Origin: Aquipseudomonas alcaligenes
GTDB lineage: Bacteria > Pseudomonadota > Gammaproteobacteria > Pseudomonadales > Pseudomonadaceae
Reading direction: 5' to 3'
Assembly: GCF_900156545.1 (NCBI RefSeq)
Contig: NZ_FTNW01000001.1
Coordinates: 496,001-560,000 of the forward strand
Length of the DNA stretch: 64,000 nt
The position numbers and the translations under genes are program-made. Of this stretch, positions 27,669-36,905 are shown in pieces. Below the pieces are notes generated by a model. That model was not told the DNA's origin. It was given only the letters and a program-made list of their open reading frames with translations, and made no database searches. Every line of letters begins with the position of its first letter. Position 1 is the first letter of the stretch.

Positions 27669-28408
27669 TGGATGTACTGAGCCTTATCGGCGTCATCCTG
27701 GCGTTTGTCGCCATTATCGGCGGCAACTACCTGGAGGGCGGTCACGCCGGTGCGCTGGTTAATGGTCCGGCAGCGCTGATCGTGATTGGCGGAACCCTGG
27801 GTGCGGCTTTTATCCAGGCACCGATGAATGTATTCAAGCGAGCCCTGGCAATCCTCAGCTGGATCGTATTTCCACCTCGAATTGATCTTGTCGGCGGGAT
27901 CAACAGTGTGGTCAGTTGGAGTATGACTGCCCGTAAGGAAGGTCTGTTGGGGCTGGAATCCGTGGCGGATGCCGAGCCTGACCCCTATGCCCGCAAGGGC
28001 TTGCAGCTGCTGGTCGATGGTGCTGAACCGGAAGCCATTCGCAGCATCCTCGAGGTCGACCTCTACACTCAGGAGGCTCGCGACATTCAGGCTGCCAAGG
28101 TCTTCGAGAGCATGGGCGGCTATGCGCCGACCATCGGCATCATCGGCGCGGTGATGGGCCTGATCCATGTGATGGGCAACTTGGCCGACCCCAGCAAGTT
28201 GGGTAGCGGTATTGCGGTCGCATTCGTTGCGACCATCTATGGCGTCGCCCTTGCCAATCTGCTCTTGCTGCCGATCGGTAACAAGATCAAGGCCATCGCC
28301 ATGCGCCAGTCGCGTTATCGCGAGATGCTGCTGGAAGGCATTCTGTCGATTGCCGAAGGCGAGAATCCACGCTCCATCGAGCTGAAGCTGCAGGGCTTCA
28401 TGGATTGA
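27668..28408 (+). CDS. motC: MotC, MotA-like flagellar stator protein
   Basis: MotC is the second MotA-type stator subunit of Pseudomonas and pairs with MotD for proton-driven torque. The 246-residue product has the four-helix MotA layout. Conserved regions are AALIVIGGTLGAAFIQAP and MGGYAPTIGIIGAVMGLI. It is coupled to cheB and followed by motD after 3 nt. Confidence 0.93.
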   Translation: MDVLSLIGVILAFVAIIGGNYLEGGHAGALVNGPAALIVIGGTLGAAFIQAPMNVFKRALAILSWIVFPPRIDLVGGINSVVSWSMTARKEGLLGLESVADAEPDPYARKGLQLLVDGAEPEAIRSILEVDLYTQEARDIQAAKVFESMGGYAPTIGIIGAVMGLIHVMGNLADPSKLGSGIAVAFVATIYGVALANLLLLPIGNKIKAIAMRQSRYREMLLEGILSIAEGENPRSIELKLQGFMD

Positions 28409-28411
28409 CCC

Positions 28412-29296
28412 ATGGCCCGCCGGCGCAATCACGAAGAGCATGAGAACCACGAACGCTGGCTGGTGTCCTACGCGGACTTCATCACCCTGCTGTTCGCCTT
28501 TTTCGTGGTGATGTACTCGATCTCCTCGATCAACGAGGGCAAGTACAAGGTCCTGTCCGAAAGTCTGGTGGGCGTATTCAGCGAGCCGGAAAGGGCGATC
28601 AAGCCCATTCCGATCGGTGATGAGAAACCGCGAACCACCGAACCGGACCGTTCGATGATTGAGGACAACCCCAACAGCAGTACCTCCAGCGACGAGCAGA
28701 ACGACCCGCTTGAGCAGATCGCCAGCAGCATGCGCGATGCCTTCGGTGACCTGATCGCCTCCGAACAGCTGACCGTGCGCGGTAACGAGCTGTGGGTTGA
28801 AATCGAGTTGAACTCCAGCCTGCTGTTTCCCAGTGGCGATGCGGTGCCTAACGAAATGGCCTTCACTCTGATCGAGAAGGTGGCGAAGATCCTCGCGCCT
28901 TACGAGAATCCGGTGCATGTCGAGGGTTTCACCGACAATTTGCCGATCAGTACCGCGCAGTACCCGAGCAACTGGGAGCTTTCGTCGGCGCGGGCCGCCA
29001 GCATCGTGCGCATGTTGGCCATGGATGGCGTGAACCCAGGGCGCATGGCGGCTGTAGGCTATGGCGAATTTCAGCCGGTGGCGGACAACGCAACTGCGGA
29101 AGGGCGTGCACGCAATCGCCGGGTAGTGCTGGTGGTGTCGCGTAATCTCGATGTGCGCCGTAGCATCAGTGGTGTTGGCAGTAGCAACGCCAAGGCCGAC
29201 CCTGCGCTCCAGCGTGCTGGCACGCAACCTGCACCGGCACAGCCAGTGGCGGTGCCAACAGCTGGTTCCGCCAATATTCCGACGCCCGCACCCTGA
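28412..29296 (+). CDS. motD: MotD, MotB-like flagellar stator protein
   Basis: MotD anchors the MotC stator to peptidoglycan. The 294-residue product has a cytoplasmic N-terminus. One membrane segment follows, with the proton-binding Asp in WLVSYADFITLLFAFFVVMY. A C-terminal OmpA-type peptidoglycan-binding domain has the motif VEGFTDNLPI. An Ala/Pro-rich tail ends the protein. Confidence 0.93.
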   Translation: MARRRNHEEHENHERWLVSYADFITLLFAFFVVMYSISSINEGKYKVLSESLVGVFSEPERAIKPIPIGDEKPRTTEPDRSMIEDNPNSSTSSDEQNDPLEQIASSMRDAFGDLIASEQLTVRGNELWVEIELNSSLLFPSGDAVPNEMAFTLIEKVAKILAPYENPVHVEGFTDNLPISTAQYPSNWELSSARAASIVRMLAMDGVNPGRMAAVGYGEFQPVADNATAEGRARNRRVVLVVSRNLDVRRSISGVGSSNAKADPALQRAGTQPAPAQPVAVPTAGSANIPTPAP

Positions 29297-29347
29297 GGCG
29301 TCACCCAGTTCTCGGCAGGGGGCGGCCAGGCCGGGAGGACCAAGAAA

Positions 29348-30136
29348 ATGAAAGTCTGGGCAGTAGCCAATCAAAAAGGTGGGGTCGGCAAGACCACCAC
29401 ATCCATTGCTCTGGCAGGTCTGTTGGCCGATGCTGGCAAGCGCGTGGTGGTTGTCGATCTCGATCCGCACGGATCGATGACCAGCTATTTTGGCCATGAT
29501 CCGGACACCCTGGAGCACAGCAATTTTGATTTGTTCCTGCATCAGGGCAACGTGCCGCAGGGGCTGCCGGCCAGTCTGCTGATGCCTGCCAGCCACGAGA
29601 ACATCTCCTTGCTGCCCTCCAGCACTGCGCTGGCTACTCTAGAGCGCCAGTCGCCGGGGCAGAATGGGCTGGGGCTGGTTATCGCCAAAAGTCTGGCGCA
29701 GCTCTGGGAAAGATTCGATCACGCCATTATCGACAGTCCGCCTTTGCTGGGTGTGTTGATGGTCAATGCGCTGGCTGCCAGTCAGCAGCTGGTGATTCCT
29801 GTCCAGACTGAGTTCCTGGCGGTGAAGGGGCTGGAGCGCATGGTCAGCACCCTTAACATGGTCAATCGCTCGCGCAAGCAACCGTTGCCCTACACCATCG
29901 TGCCGACCCTGTTCGATCGCCGCACCCAGGCTTCGCTGAATACCTTGCGGGTGTTGCGCAACGCCTATCCCGACCATCTCTGGCAGGCGTATGTGCCGGT
30001 AGATACCCGGCTGCGTGACGCCAGCCGGGCAGGGCTGACGCCTTCGCAATTCGATGGCAACAGCCGCGGGGTGATCGCCTACCGCGCGCTGCTCAAGCAC
30101 CTGCTGGCGGCCCAGCCTGCCACCCAGGTGGCCTGA
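29348..30136 (+). CDS. parC: ParC, ParA-family ATPase for chemosensory array placement
   Basis: The 262-residue product has the deviant Walker A motif KGGVGKTTT at about residues 10-18, DLDPHGS, and the conserved IDSPPLLGVL. Its place in the chemotaxis operon before a CheW-like gene matches ParC, which positions chemosensory arrays at the pole by family knowledge. It is not next to a ParB gene, so chromosome or plasmid partition is unlikely. The ribosome site GGGAGGACC lies upstream. Confidence 0.88.
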   Translation: MKVWAVANQKGGVGKTTTSIALAGLLADAGKRVVVVDLDPHGSMTSYFGHDPDTLEHSNFDLFLHQGNVPQGLPASLLMPASHENISLLPSSTALATLERQSPGQNGLGLVIAKSLAQLWERFDHAIIDSPPLLGVLMVNALAASQQLVIPVQTEFLAVKGLERMVSTLNMVNRSRKQPLPYTIVPTLFDRRTQASLNTLRVLRNAYPDHLWQAYVPVDTRLRDASRAGLTPSQFDGNSRGVIAYRALLKHLLAAQPATQVA

Positions 30137-30164
30137 GAGTTCGGACTATGCTGAGTAGGCAGGC

Positions 30165-30191
30165 TCAAGTCCCGCACGGGGCCTGCCGATA
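30165..30191 (+). promoter_or_regulatory. Putative FliA (sigma-28) promoter before parP
   Basis: TCAAGT (30165-30170), 14 nt, then GCCGATA (30185-30191) matches the sigma-28 -35/-10 pattern. It lies 31 bp upstream of the parP ATG and overlaps a GGCAGGC/GCCTGCC inverted repeat (30158-30164 and 30181-30187). It could drive parP-cheW separately from the upstream genes. Confidence 0.6.
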
Positions 30192-30222
30192 GGCTGTACA
30201 GACTTCTTTCGTGGATTACCTT

Positions 30223-31056
30223 ATGAGTCGCACCGCAACCACCGTCACGCGCCCCCAGCAGGCCCTGCAGTCCTATCTGGACGCGCTGCTACAGGAGGCC
30301 GCTGTCGAGCTGGAGGGCAGTGTTGCACTCGACGAGTTCGAGGCCGCAGTCCTCGAAGAGCAGGTGCGTGATGCTCGGCGGGTGGAAGCCAAGCCAGTGC
30401 TCGCCAGGTCGCTGGCGCTGGCCGAGGCCAAGCCGCAGGTGCTGCCAACCATCGATCTGCGCCTGCCGGAAGTACCGCTCCAGCCCGAAGTCGTCGTGCC
30501 TGAGCCGGTCGTGGTCGCCACGCCGGAGGTTGTGGTAGCGGTCGAGCCGGCGCCCAAACCGGCTGCGGTGAGTCTGGATGGGCGCCCGAGCTGGGCCGAT
30601 GAGCCTTTCGAGTGTTTGCTCTTCGATGTCGCGGGTCTCACCCTGGCGGTGCCGCTGGTGTGCCTGGGCACCATTTACCCGCTGGCCGACGCGGAGCTCA
30701 CGCCGCTGTTCGGCCAGCCTGACTGGTTCCTTGGCATACTGCCGAGCCAGGCGGGCAACCTGAAAGTCCTGGATACCGCGCGCTGGGTGATGCCCGAACG
30801 CTATCGCGATGATTTCCGCGAGGGGCTGCAGTATGTAATCTCCGTGCAGGGCTACGAGTGGGGGCTGGCCGTGCATCAGGTCAGCCGCTCGATCCGCCTG
30901 GAGCCGAGCGAGATCAAATGGCGTAGCCAGCGCTCGCAGCGCCCCTGGCTGGCCGGTACGGTGATCGAACACATGTGTGCGTTGCTCGACGTCTCGGCCC
31001 TGGCCGAGCTGATCGCTAGCGGCGCTACGCGCAACGGAGCCGTCCGCCCGCATTGA
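30223..31056 (+). CDS. parP: ParP, CheW-like array-tethering protein
   Basis: The 277-residue product has a variable Pro/Val/Glu-rich N-terminal half. Its C-terminal CheW-like domain starts at about residue 125 (FECLLFDVAGLTLAVPLVCLGTIYP) and corresponds to the array integration domain of ParP. By family knowledge ParP binds CheA and ParC and holds arrays at the pole. The ATG at 30223 is preferred; a GTG at 30211 would add four residues. The gene lies between parC and cheW. Confidence 0.85.
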   Translation: MSRTATTVTRPQQALQSYLDALLQEAAVELEGSVALDEFEAAVLEEQVRDARRVEAKPVLARSLALAEAKPQVLPTIDLRLPEVPLQPEVVVPEPVVVATPEVVVAVEPAPKPAAVSLDGRPSWADEPFECLLFDVAGLTLAVPLVCLGTIYPLADAELTPLFGQPDWFLGILPSQAGNLKVLDTARWVMPERYRDDFREGLQYVISVQGYEWGLAVHQVSRSIRLEPSEIKWRSQRSQRPWLAGTVIEHMCALLDVSALAELIASGATRNGAVRPH

Positions 31057-31138
31057 TGCGGCGGAGGTTCTATAGTTAACGACAAGCGGGCATACCCGCC
31101 AACGCCGCCGAGGGCGGCACTAGACCGAGGCTAGGGAC

Positions 31139-31618
31139 ATGAAGAAAACGTCAGCGCAAGGTTCCGAAGATCCTATCCTGCAGTGGGTGACCTTCCGCCT
31201 GGATAACGAGACCTACGGCATCAACGTGATGCAGGTGCAGGAAGTCCTGCGCTACACCGAGATCGCCCCGGTTCCGGGGGCGCCGGCCTATGTGCTGGGC
31301 ATCATCAACCTGCGCGGTAACGTGGTCACCGTGATCGACACCCGTCAGCGCTTCGGCCTGTCTTCGGCGCCGGTCACCGACAACACCCGCATCGTCATCA
31401 TCGAAGCGGACAAACAGGTAGTCGGTATTCTGGTCGACAGCGTTGCCGAAGTGGTCTACCTGCGCCAGTCCGAGGTGGAAACCGCGCCGAACGTAGGTAA
31501 CGAGGAGTCGGCCAAGTTCATCCAGGGCGTGTGCAACAAGAACGGCGAGCTGCTCATTCTGGTCGAGCTGGACAAGATGATGAGCGAGGAAGAGTGGTCC
31601 GAGCTGGAGAGCATCTGA
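31139..31618 (+). CDS. cheW: CheW, chemotaxis coupling protein
   Basis: CheW couples receptors to CheA. The 159-residue product is a single CheW domain, with the hallmark PGAPAYVLGIINLRGNVVTVID and the C-terminal GELLILVELDKMM. It lies 82 bp after parP. Confidence 0.96.
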   Translation: MKKTSAQGSEDPILQWVTFRLDNETYGINVMQVQEVLRYTEIAPVPGAPAYVLGIINLRGNVVTVIDTRQRFGLSSAPVTDNTRIVIIEADKQVVGILVDSVAEVVYLRQSEVETAPNVGNEESAKFIQGVCNKNGELLILVELDKMMSEEEWSELESI

Positions 31619-31621
31619 CCC

Positions 31622-32026
31622 ATGCTGGAGATCGCGGTGGCCGTGCTCGGCCTGTTCTGCGTGTTGCTCGGCGGTTTCAGCTACCAACTGGCGCTGAAAC
31701 TGCGCCAGCAGGCTGAGCTGCAGAAGGAGCGCGATGCCTTCCGCGATCAGCGCCTGAAAGAGCTGGGTAAGCGTCTGGATGCCTACCTTACCGGCAGCAT
31801 CCGCATGGGCGAGGAGTTGCACGAACTGCGTCGGGTGGTGGCGCCGCTGCCCGACAAGCTCAATCAGATGGAGCAGCGTGATCCTTCCAGCCTGTCTTTC
31901 ACCCAGGCCGCACGCCTGGTGGGGATGGGCGCCAGCGTGGATGATCTGACCCACTCCTGCGGCCTCACCCAGGCCGAGGCCGAACTGGTCAGTCGCCTGC
32001 ACAAGGCGCCCAAGCAGCGTTCCTGA
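31622..32026 (+). CDS. DUF2802 family protein
   Basis: The 134-residue product has an N-terminal transmembrane helix (about residues 1-22) and a coiled-coil middle. The C-terminal motif SLSFTQAARLVGMGASVDDL and CGLTQAEAELVSRLH resembles a small helix-turn-helix-like fold. It starts 3 nt after cheW and is the last gene of the operon. Its function is unknown. Its constant place after cheW suggests a link to chemotaxis. Confidence 0.75.
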   Translation: MLEIAVAVLGLFCVLLGGFSYQLALKLRQQAELQKERDAFRDQRLKELGKRLDAYLTGSIRMGEELHELRRVVAPLPDKLNQMEQRDPSSLSFTQAARLVGMGASVDDLTHSCGLTQAEAELVSRLHKAPKQRS

Positions 32027-32142
32027 GCCCTTACTCCTTTCGGTTCTCACTTCTCGACAGTGCGACGCTAAGCGTTCCAAGCGCGTGGCCTCAGTGTACC
32101 TAACCTGAATACAAGGGGGATGGCTTCATGAGGAGGTCCGCC

Positions 32143-32619
32143 ATGCGTCTTGCGTTGATGTTGCTGCTGTGTCTGGGCGTGCCGAGCGTCGGCGCCAGCG
32201 AGGCGCCTCTGTCGGTCAAGGGCGCCACGACGATTAATGCCGTGCAGGCACGGCAGCTCTACGAGTTCGGTGTTCTCTTCATCGATGTGCGGCCGGCTCG
32301 CGAGTGGAGCTGGGGACATGTGCATGGGGCGTTGCATCTGGCGCTGGACCAGCGCTTCGATGAGCTGGCCAATCCCGATTGGCCGCGCGCCATGCCCATG
32401 GTGCTGTACTGCGACAGCGAGGTCTGCCCGAACAGCGCGGAGGCTGCACGCCGCGCCGTGGACTGGGGCTTCCAGCAGGTCTATTACTTCCGCCCCGGTT
32501 ATTTCGCCTGGCAGCTGCTTGACTTCCCGCAGGGCAAGGGCAGTGAAGGTGAGATGTTCGCCTTCAATCTCGGGGCGCCGGCAGCAGCGGCTGGGGGGGC
32601 ACGTTCCGGCCTGGACTGA
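32143..32619 (+). CDS. Periplasmic rhodanese-like protein
   Basis: The 158-residue product has a signal peptide (about residues 1-19, ending VGAS). A rhodanese domain follows with FIDVRPAREW and an active-site Cys90 in YCDSEVC. AGGAGG 6 nt before the ATG at 32143 supports this start over the ATG at 32128. The C-terminus overlaps the convergent flhX gene by 56 nt. Confidence 0.8.
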   Translation: MRLALMLLLCLGVPSVGASEAPLSVKGATTINAVQARQLYEFGVLFIDVRPAREWSWGHVHGALHLALDQRFDELANPDWPRAMPMVLYCDSEVCPNSAEAARRAVDWGFQQVYYFRPGYFAWQLLDFPQGKGSEGEMFAFNLGAPAAAAGGARSGLD

Positions 32620-32920
32620 CGTCGCGCTCCGCTGGCTCTTCGACGAAACCGTCCGGGCGTTTGCCCTTGAGGTACCAGGCGAAGGCGATGATCTCGGCAA
32701 TGGTGCGGTACAGCGGCTCCGGAATCGCGTCACCCAGTTCCAGGCGCGCCAGCAGGCGTACCAGCTCGGCATTCTCGTAGATCGGCACTTCGTACTCGCG
32801 GGCGATGGCCAGGATGGCCTCGGCCAGTTCGTCGTCGCCCTTGGCGGTCAGGCTGGGGGCGCTGGCGCCGTCGTAGGAGAGGGCGATGGCCTGGCGGGGC
32901 GCCTTTTTGTCGTGCTTCAT
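32564..32920 (-). CDS. FlhX-like protein (FlhB C-terminal domain homolog)
   Basis: The 118-residue product starts MKHDKKAPRQAIALSYDG and resembles the part of FlhB just after its NPTH cleavage site. The match continues through VPIYENAELVRLLARLELGD and IPEPLYRTIAEIIAFAW. It has no membrane segments. By family knowledge such proteins (EscU/YscU/HrcU C-terminal, FlhX) can stand in for the cleaved FlhB fragment. The start overlaps the upstream fliK-like gene by 4 nt. Longer frames reach into that gene and are rejected. Confidence 0.85.
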   Translation of the reverse strand: MKHDKKAPRQAIALSYDGASAPSLTAKGDDELAEAILAIAREYEVPIYENAELVRLLARLELGDAIPEPLYRTIAEIIAFAWYLKGKRPDGFVEEPAERDVSPGRNVPPQPLLPAPRD

Positions 32921-34464
32921 GCGGTCTCGTCCACCCAGCGCTGTTCCAGATGGGTTTTTGGCCCCTGCGGTGGCATGCCTTGGCGGCAGCTCAGTTCGCC
33001 GACTTCCAGGCCGGCGCCGAGCAGGCGCTGGCGCAGGTTGTCCAGCTCCTGGTCGATCAGCAGCGCAGTTTCGGCACGCTCGGCCCACAACTGGCTGGAC
33101 AGGCTGCCGCGCAGCAGCTGCGCCTGTACCTGCAGCGGTCCCAGCGGGGCGAGGTCGAACGCCAGGTCGATGCGCCACAAAACCTCCTTCTGCTCCTTGC
33201 GCTTCTCCGCGCCGGACTCCTCGCGTTGCAGCTTGACCTGCAGGGGGACGACGTCGTGCTGATTGCGCATTGGCAGCTCCAGCTGCCAGGTCGTCAGCAG
33301 GTTGCCCTCCGGGGTCAGCTGGCTTTGTGCCAGGCTGGACAACTGGTGTGTCTGCAGGCGCGACACCGCGGCTGCAGCCAGCTTGAGCAGCGTCTCCAGA
33401 TCGGCTTCCTCGTCCATCGACTGCAGCAGACGCGAGTGCAGGGGGAAGCTCATGGCTTGCTGACGCAGGCTGGCCTGGCCGAGCGCACCGAGTGCATTAC
33501 GGACGAAGGCGGGCAGCGCCTGCGCCAAGGCGTTACCGGCACTGGCCGCTGGCAGCGCGGCTGCACCGGGTAGGCTGGGCAGCAGCTGGGCGACCAGGCG
33601 CAGCAGGTTGGCCTTGAGGTCCTGTGGCAGTTGCTGGGTTTGCCCGCTCAGCAGCTTGGCTTCGAGAAACACGCCGCTCTGCTCCATGGCTTTGGCCAAT
33701 CCGTCGGCGCTGCCCAGTTGCTTGCCGTCCGGTAGCAGACCGAGCAGCTTGTCGATGCTGTTGCGCAGCTCGGCTGGCAGGCCGTCCTGCCGGGCCATGC
33801 CCTGCAGGCCCTTGAACAGGCCTTCCAGGGAGCCTTGGCGGCCCTGCTGAGCGGCCAGCTGTTGGCCCAGTACCAACTGATCCAGACGGCCGCTCAGGGG
33901 AAGGAATCCGAGGCTCTGGCTACCTTGTACCTGGGCGGTGAGCAGGCTGCCCAGTGGCAGGGGCAGGGGGGTCTCGATGCTCAGCTTGCTGCCGGCCAGT
34001 GGCGTGTTGAGCAGGCTGACCACCACCCGATAGATCGCTTGCTGAGCCTTGAGCTGGGCGATCAGCTCGCGGGATTCGACTTTGCCCTGCAGCAAGGTGC
34101 CGACCGGTAACTGCTCCAGGTCCAGGCTGGTCAGCAGGCGTGTATCGCCGCCCTGCAGGGCCAGCGCCAGGCGCGTCTCGGAGAGTGCCGTGACTGCCAG
34201 TGCCGTGCCCTGGGCCAGCGGTCGCGGGCTGCTGGCTTCCAGAGTCGCCTGCTTGCCACTGTCCAGTGTCAGCTTGAGCAGCAGCTGGAAGCTTTGTGCG
34301 GTTTCCTTCGCCGCCACCACCTCGGCCTTGGCGGTTTCTCCGGCGGCGAGCAGGCCGTCCAGCGGCTGCAGCAGCTTTACCGCCAGATCCGCGGCGCTGA
34401 CCGGGGCGGGGCGACCGGCAGGCGGCGTCACGGGAAGTGGGCGAGGACTGCTGATTTCTGCCAT
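32917..34464 (-). CDS. Second FliK-like hook-length control protein
   Basis: The 515-residue product is mostly Leu/Gln/Ala-rich helical sequence. It ends in a domain resembling the FliK C-terminus (LQVQAQLLRGSLSSQLWAERAETALLIDQELDNLRQRL, given here only as a region near residues 450-490). The start MAEISSPRPLP at 34464 is chosen over a frame that begins 30 codons upstream. It is coupled to the flhX-like gene, and the two form a - strand operon divergent from ccmA. Confidence 0.75.
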   Translation of the reverse strand: MAEISSPRPLPVTPPAGRPAPVSAADLAVKLLQPLDGLLAAGETAKAEVVAAKETAQSFQLLLKLTLDSGKQATLEASSPRPLAQGTALAVTALSETRLALALQGGDTRLLTSLDLEQLPVGTLLQGKVESRELIAQLKAQQAIYRVVVSLLNTPLAGSKLSIETPLPLPLGSLLTAQVQGSQSLGFLPLSGRLDQLVLGQQLAAQQGRQGSLEGLFKGLQGMARQDGLPAELRNSIDKLLGLLPDGKQLGSADGLAKAMEQSGVFLEAKLLSGQTQQLPQDLKANLLRLVAQLLPSLPGAAALPAASAGNALAQALPAFVRNALGALGQASLRQQAMSFPLHSRLLQSMDEEADLETLLKLAAAAVSRLQTHQLSSLAQSQLTPEGNLLTTWQLELPMRNQHDVVPLQVKLQREESGAEKRKEQKEVLWRIDLAFDLAPLGPLQVQAQLLRGSLSSQLWAERAETALLIDQELDNLRQRLLGAGLEVGELSCRQGMPPQGPKTHLEQRWVDETA

Positions 34465-34517
34465 GGCCGGGTCACACCCTGTCAAAAAGCCAGCTTCGGG
34501 GGGCGAAGTCCGGCATG

Positions 34518-34523
34518 TATAAT
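34518..34523 (+). promoter_or_regulatory. Probable -10 element of the ccm operon
   Basis: A perfect TATAAT lies 90 bp upstream of ccmA, with a weak TTCGGG 17 bp before it as the -35. It is the only clear promoter-like element in the 149-bp gap between the divergent fliK-like gene and ccmA. Confidence 0.45.
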
Positions 34524-34613
34524 CCCGCCCCGTTCGGGCTGGCTGTACGGTCAACTTGCCCCAGTATAGCGGCCAGCCCCCCTCCGACTTGAACCCCTCC
34601 GGGATGCCATACA

Positions 34614-35249
34614 GTGACCAATCCGCGACTCCAAGCCGTTGCCCTCGCCTGTGAGCGGGACTGGCGCCTGTTGTTCGAGGGGCTGGAGCTGGACCTGGGC
34701 GGCGGTACCCTGTTGCAGGTGGCCGGTCCCAATGGCAGTGGCAAGACCAGCCTGCTGCGCCTGCTGGCGGGGCTGATGCAGCCTACGGCCGGAGAGGTCC
34801 TGCTCAATGACAGGCCGCTGGCGAAGCTGGGTGGCGAGTTGGGCAGTCGCTTGCTGTGGATCGGCCACGCTGCCGGCATTAAAGGGCTGCTCACTGCCGA
34901 GGAAAATCTTGCCTGGCTCTGTGCGCTGCACCGCCCGGCCAGCCGTGAGGCGATCTGGCAGGCTCTTGCGGCGGTCGGCCTGCGCGGTTTCGAGGATGTG
35001 CCCTGTCATACCCTGTCAGCCGGTCAGCAGCGTCGCGTGGCGCTCGCCAGGCTGTATCTGGATACGCCACCGCTGTGGATCCTCGATGAGCCTTTCACCG
35101 CACTGGACAAGCAGGGGGTGGCGCAGTTGGAAGCGCACCTGGCCGAGCACTGCGAGCGCGGCGGACTGGTCGTGCTCACCACTCACCATACGCTGCAGCA
35201 GGTTCCATCCGGCTATCGCGTTCTCGATCTGGGGCAGCGCCGCGCATGA
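34614..35249 (+). CDS. ccmA: CcmA, heme exporter ATP-binding protein
   Basis: CcmA is the ATPase of the CcmABCD complex that releases holo-CcmE during cytochrome c maturation. The 211-residue product has Walker [11 protein letters not shown], the signature [14 protein letters not shown] and Walker [13 protein letters not shown]. The GTG start at 34614 is the first good one. It overlaps ccmB by 4 nt. Confidence 0.95.
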   Translation: MTNPRLQAVALACERDWRLLFEGLELDLGGGTLLQVAGPNGSGKTSLLRLLAGLMQPTAGEVLLNDRPLAKLGGELGSRLLWIGHAAGIKGLLTAEENLAWLCALHRPASREAIWQALAAVGLRGFEDVPCHTLSAGQQRRVALARLYLDTPPLWILDEPFTALDKQGVAQLEAHLAEHCERGGLVVLTTHHTLQQVPSGYRVLDLGQRRA

Positions 35250-35917
35250 ACAGCGTTTTCCTCCTGCTGCTGGCTCGCGAGTCGCGCCTGCTGTTCCGGC
35301 GACCGGCCGAACTGGCCAACCCGCTGGTGTTCTTTGCCATCGTCATCGCCCTGTTCCCGCTGGCGGTCGGTCCCGAGACCAATCTGTTACAGACCTTGTC
35401 GCCGGGGCTGATCTGGGTGGCGGCGCTGTTGGCCGTGCTGCTCTCGTTGGACGGGCTTTTCCGCAGTGATTTCGAGGATGGCTCGCTGGAACAGTGGGTC
35501 CTTTCGTCGCACCCGCTGCCTCTTCTGGTGCTGGCCAAGGTACTGGCACACTGGCTTTTCTCGGGCCTGGCGCTGGTACTGCTGGCGCCGCTCTTGGCGC
35601 TGATGCTGGGTTTGCCCGGCCGCTGCCTGCCGGTGCTGCTCGGCTCGCTGCTGCTGGGCACCCCGGTGCTGAGCCTGCTTGGCGCCGTCGGTGCGGCTTT
35701 GACTGTCGGACTCAAACGCGGCGGCCTTCTGCTGGCGCTGTTGATTCTGCCGCTGTACATCCCGGTGCTGATTCTTGGTACCGGGGCATTGCAAGCGGCA
35801 CTGCAAGGATTGCCGGCAGCCGGTCACCTGTTGTGGCTGGCCAGCCTGACCGCTTTGGCGGTCACCCTGACACCTTTTGCAATCGGCGCCGGGCTGAAGA
35901 TCAGCATCGGCGAATAA
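35246..35917 (+). CDS. ccmB: CcmB, heme exporter membrane subunit
   Basis: CcmB is the six-helix membrane subunit paired with CcmA. The 223-residue product is highly hydrophobic, with the family regions [20 protein letters not shown] and [20 protein letters not shown]. Confidence 0.95.
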   Translation: MNSVFLLLLARESRLLFRRPAELANPLVFFAIVIALFPLAVGPETNLLQTLSPGLIWVAALLAVLLSLDGLFRSDFEDGSLEQWVLSSHPLPLLVLAKVLAHWLFSGLALVLLAPLLALMLGLPGRCLPVLLGSLLLGTPVLSLLGAVGAALTVGLKRGGLLLALLILPLYIPVLILGTGALQAALQGLPAAGHLLWLASLTALAVTLTPFAIGAGLKISIGE

Positions 35918-35976
35918 GAACGAACCGTGACGTCAGACCGGACTGTGTCCGGTGGCGTTGACTGATGAGTTGAGCG

Positions 35977-36732
35977 ATGAACTGGACCTGGTTTCACCAA
36001 TGGGGCTCGCCCAAGTGGTTCTACGAGCGCAGCGGTCGCTGGCTGCCCTGGCTGGCTGCCGCCGCCGTGTTGCTGTTGGCTGTCGGTATCGTCTGGGGGC
36101 TGGCCTTCGCACCACCGGAGAGGTATCAGGGCAATAGCTATCGGATCATCTATATCCATGTTCCGGCCGCGTTCCTGGCCCAGTCTTGCTATCTGATGAT
36201 GGCGATAGCCGGTCTGGTGGGGCTGGTGTGGAAAATGAAACTGGCCGATGTGGCCTTGCAACAGGCTGCACCGATCGGTGCCTGGTTGTGCTTCGTGGCG
36301 CTGATCACGGGGGCCATCTGGGGCAAGCCGACCTGGGGCACCTACTGGGTGTGGGACGCCCGGCTGACTTCGATGCTGATTCTGCTGTTCCTCTATTTCG
36401 GCGTCATCGCGCTGGGCAACGCCATCTCCAACCGTGACAGCGCGGCCAAGGCGTGTGCGGTATTGGCGCTGGTGGGCGCGGTCAACATTCCGATCATTCA
36501 GTACTCGGTGGAGTGGTGGAACACCCTGCACCAGCCGGCCACTTTCAAGGTCACCGGCAAGGCCAGCATGAGCATGGAGATGTGGCTGCCGCTGCTGCTT
36601 TGCGTGCTGGGCTTCTACTGCTTCCTGGGCGCTACGCTGCTGTACCGCATGCGTACCGAGGTACTCAAGCGCGAGGCCCGCAGCAGTTGGGCACGTGCCG
36701 AAGTTGCGCGACTGGTGGAGGGCAGGGCATGA
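35977..36732 (+). CDS. ccmC: CcmC, heme delivery protein
   Basis: CcmC loads heme onto CcmE. The 251-residue product has six membrane segments and the tryptophan-rich periplasmic motif [18 protein letters not shown]. Periplasmic heme-ligating histidines are expected, one being in YIHVPAAF. It begins 59 nt after ccmB and overlaps ccmD by 4 nt. Confidence 0.96.
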   Translation: MNWTWFHQWGSPKWFYERSGRWLPWLAAAAVLLLAVGIVWGLAFAPPERYQGNSYRIIYIHVPAAFLAQSCYLMMAIAGLVGLVWKMKLADVALQQAAPIGAWLCFVALITGAIWGKPTWGTYWVWDARLTSMLILLFLYFGVIALGNAISNRDSAAKACAVLALVGAVNIPIIQYSVEWWNTLHQPATFKVTGKASMSMEMWLPLLLCVLGFYCFLGATLLYRMRTEVLKREARSSWARAEVARLVEGRA

Positions 36733-36905
36733 GTTTCGAGTCCTTCGGCGAGTTCCTCGCCATGGGCCAACACGGCCCCTACGTGTGGTCGGCCTATGCC
36801 ATCAGCCTGGCGGTGCTGGCGTTGAACGTGGTGCTGCCGATCCTCGCGCGTCGACGTTACCTGCAAGACGAGGCGCGCCGTCTGCGCCGGGAGAAACAAC
36901 AGTGA
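36729..36905 (+). CDS. ccmD: CcmD, small heme exporter subunit
   Basis: The 58-residue product has one transmembrane helix ([20 protein letters not shown]) followed by a basic cytoplasmic tail, as in CcmD. It overlaps ccmC and ccmE by 4 nt each. Confidence 0.93.
   Translation: MSFESFGEFLAMGQHGPYVWSAYAISLAVLALNVVLPILARRRYLQDEARRLRREKQQ

Noticed and set aside
29348..30136. Chromosome or plasmid ParA
   Set aside because: There is no ParB partner or parS-like site next to it, and the chemotaxis context fits ParC better.
32237..33262. 341-codon + strand frame across the rhodanese and the FliK2/FlhX pair
   Set aside because: It runs out of frame through the rhodanese gene and antisense to the flhX-like gene, with no domain of its own.
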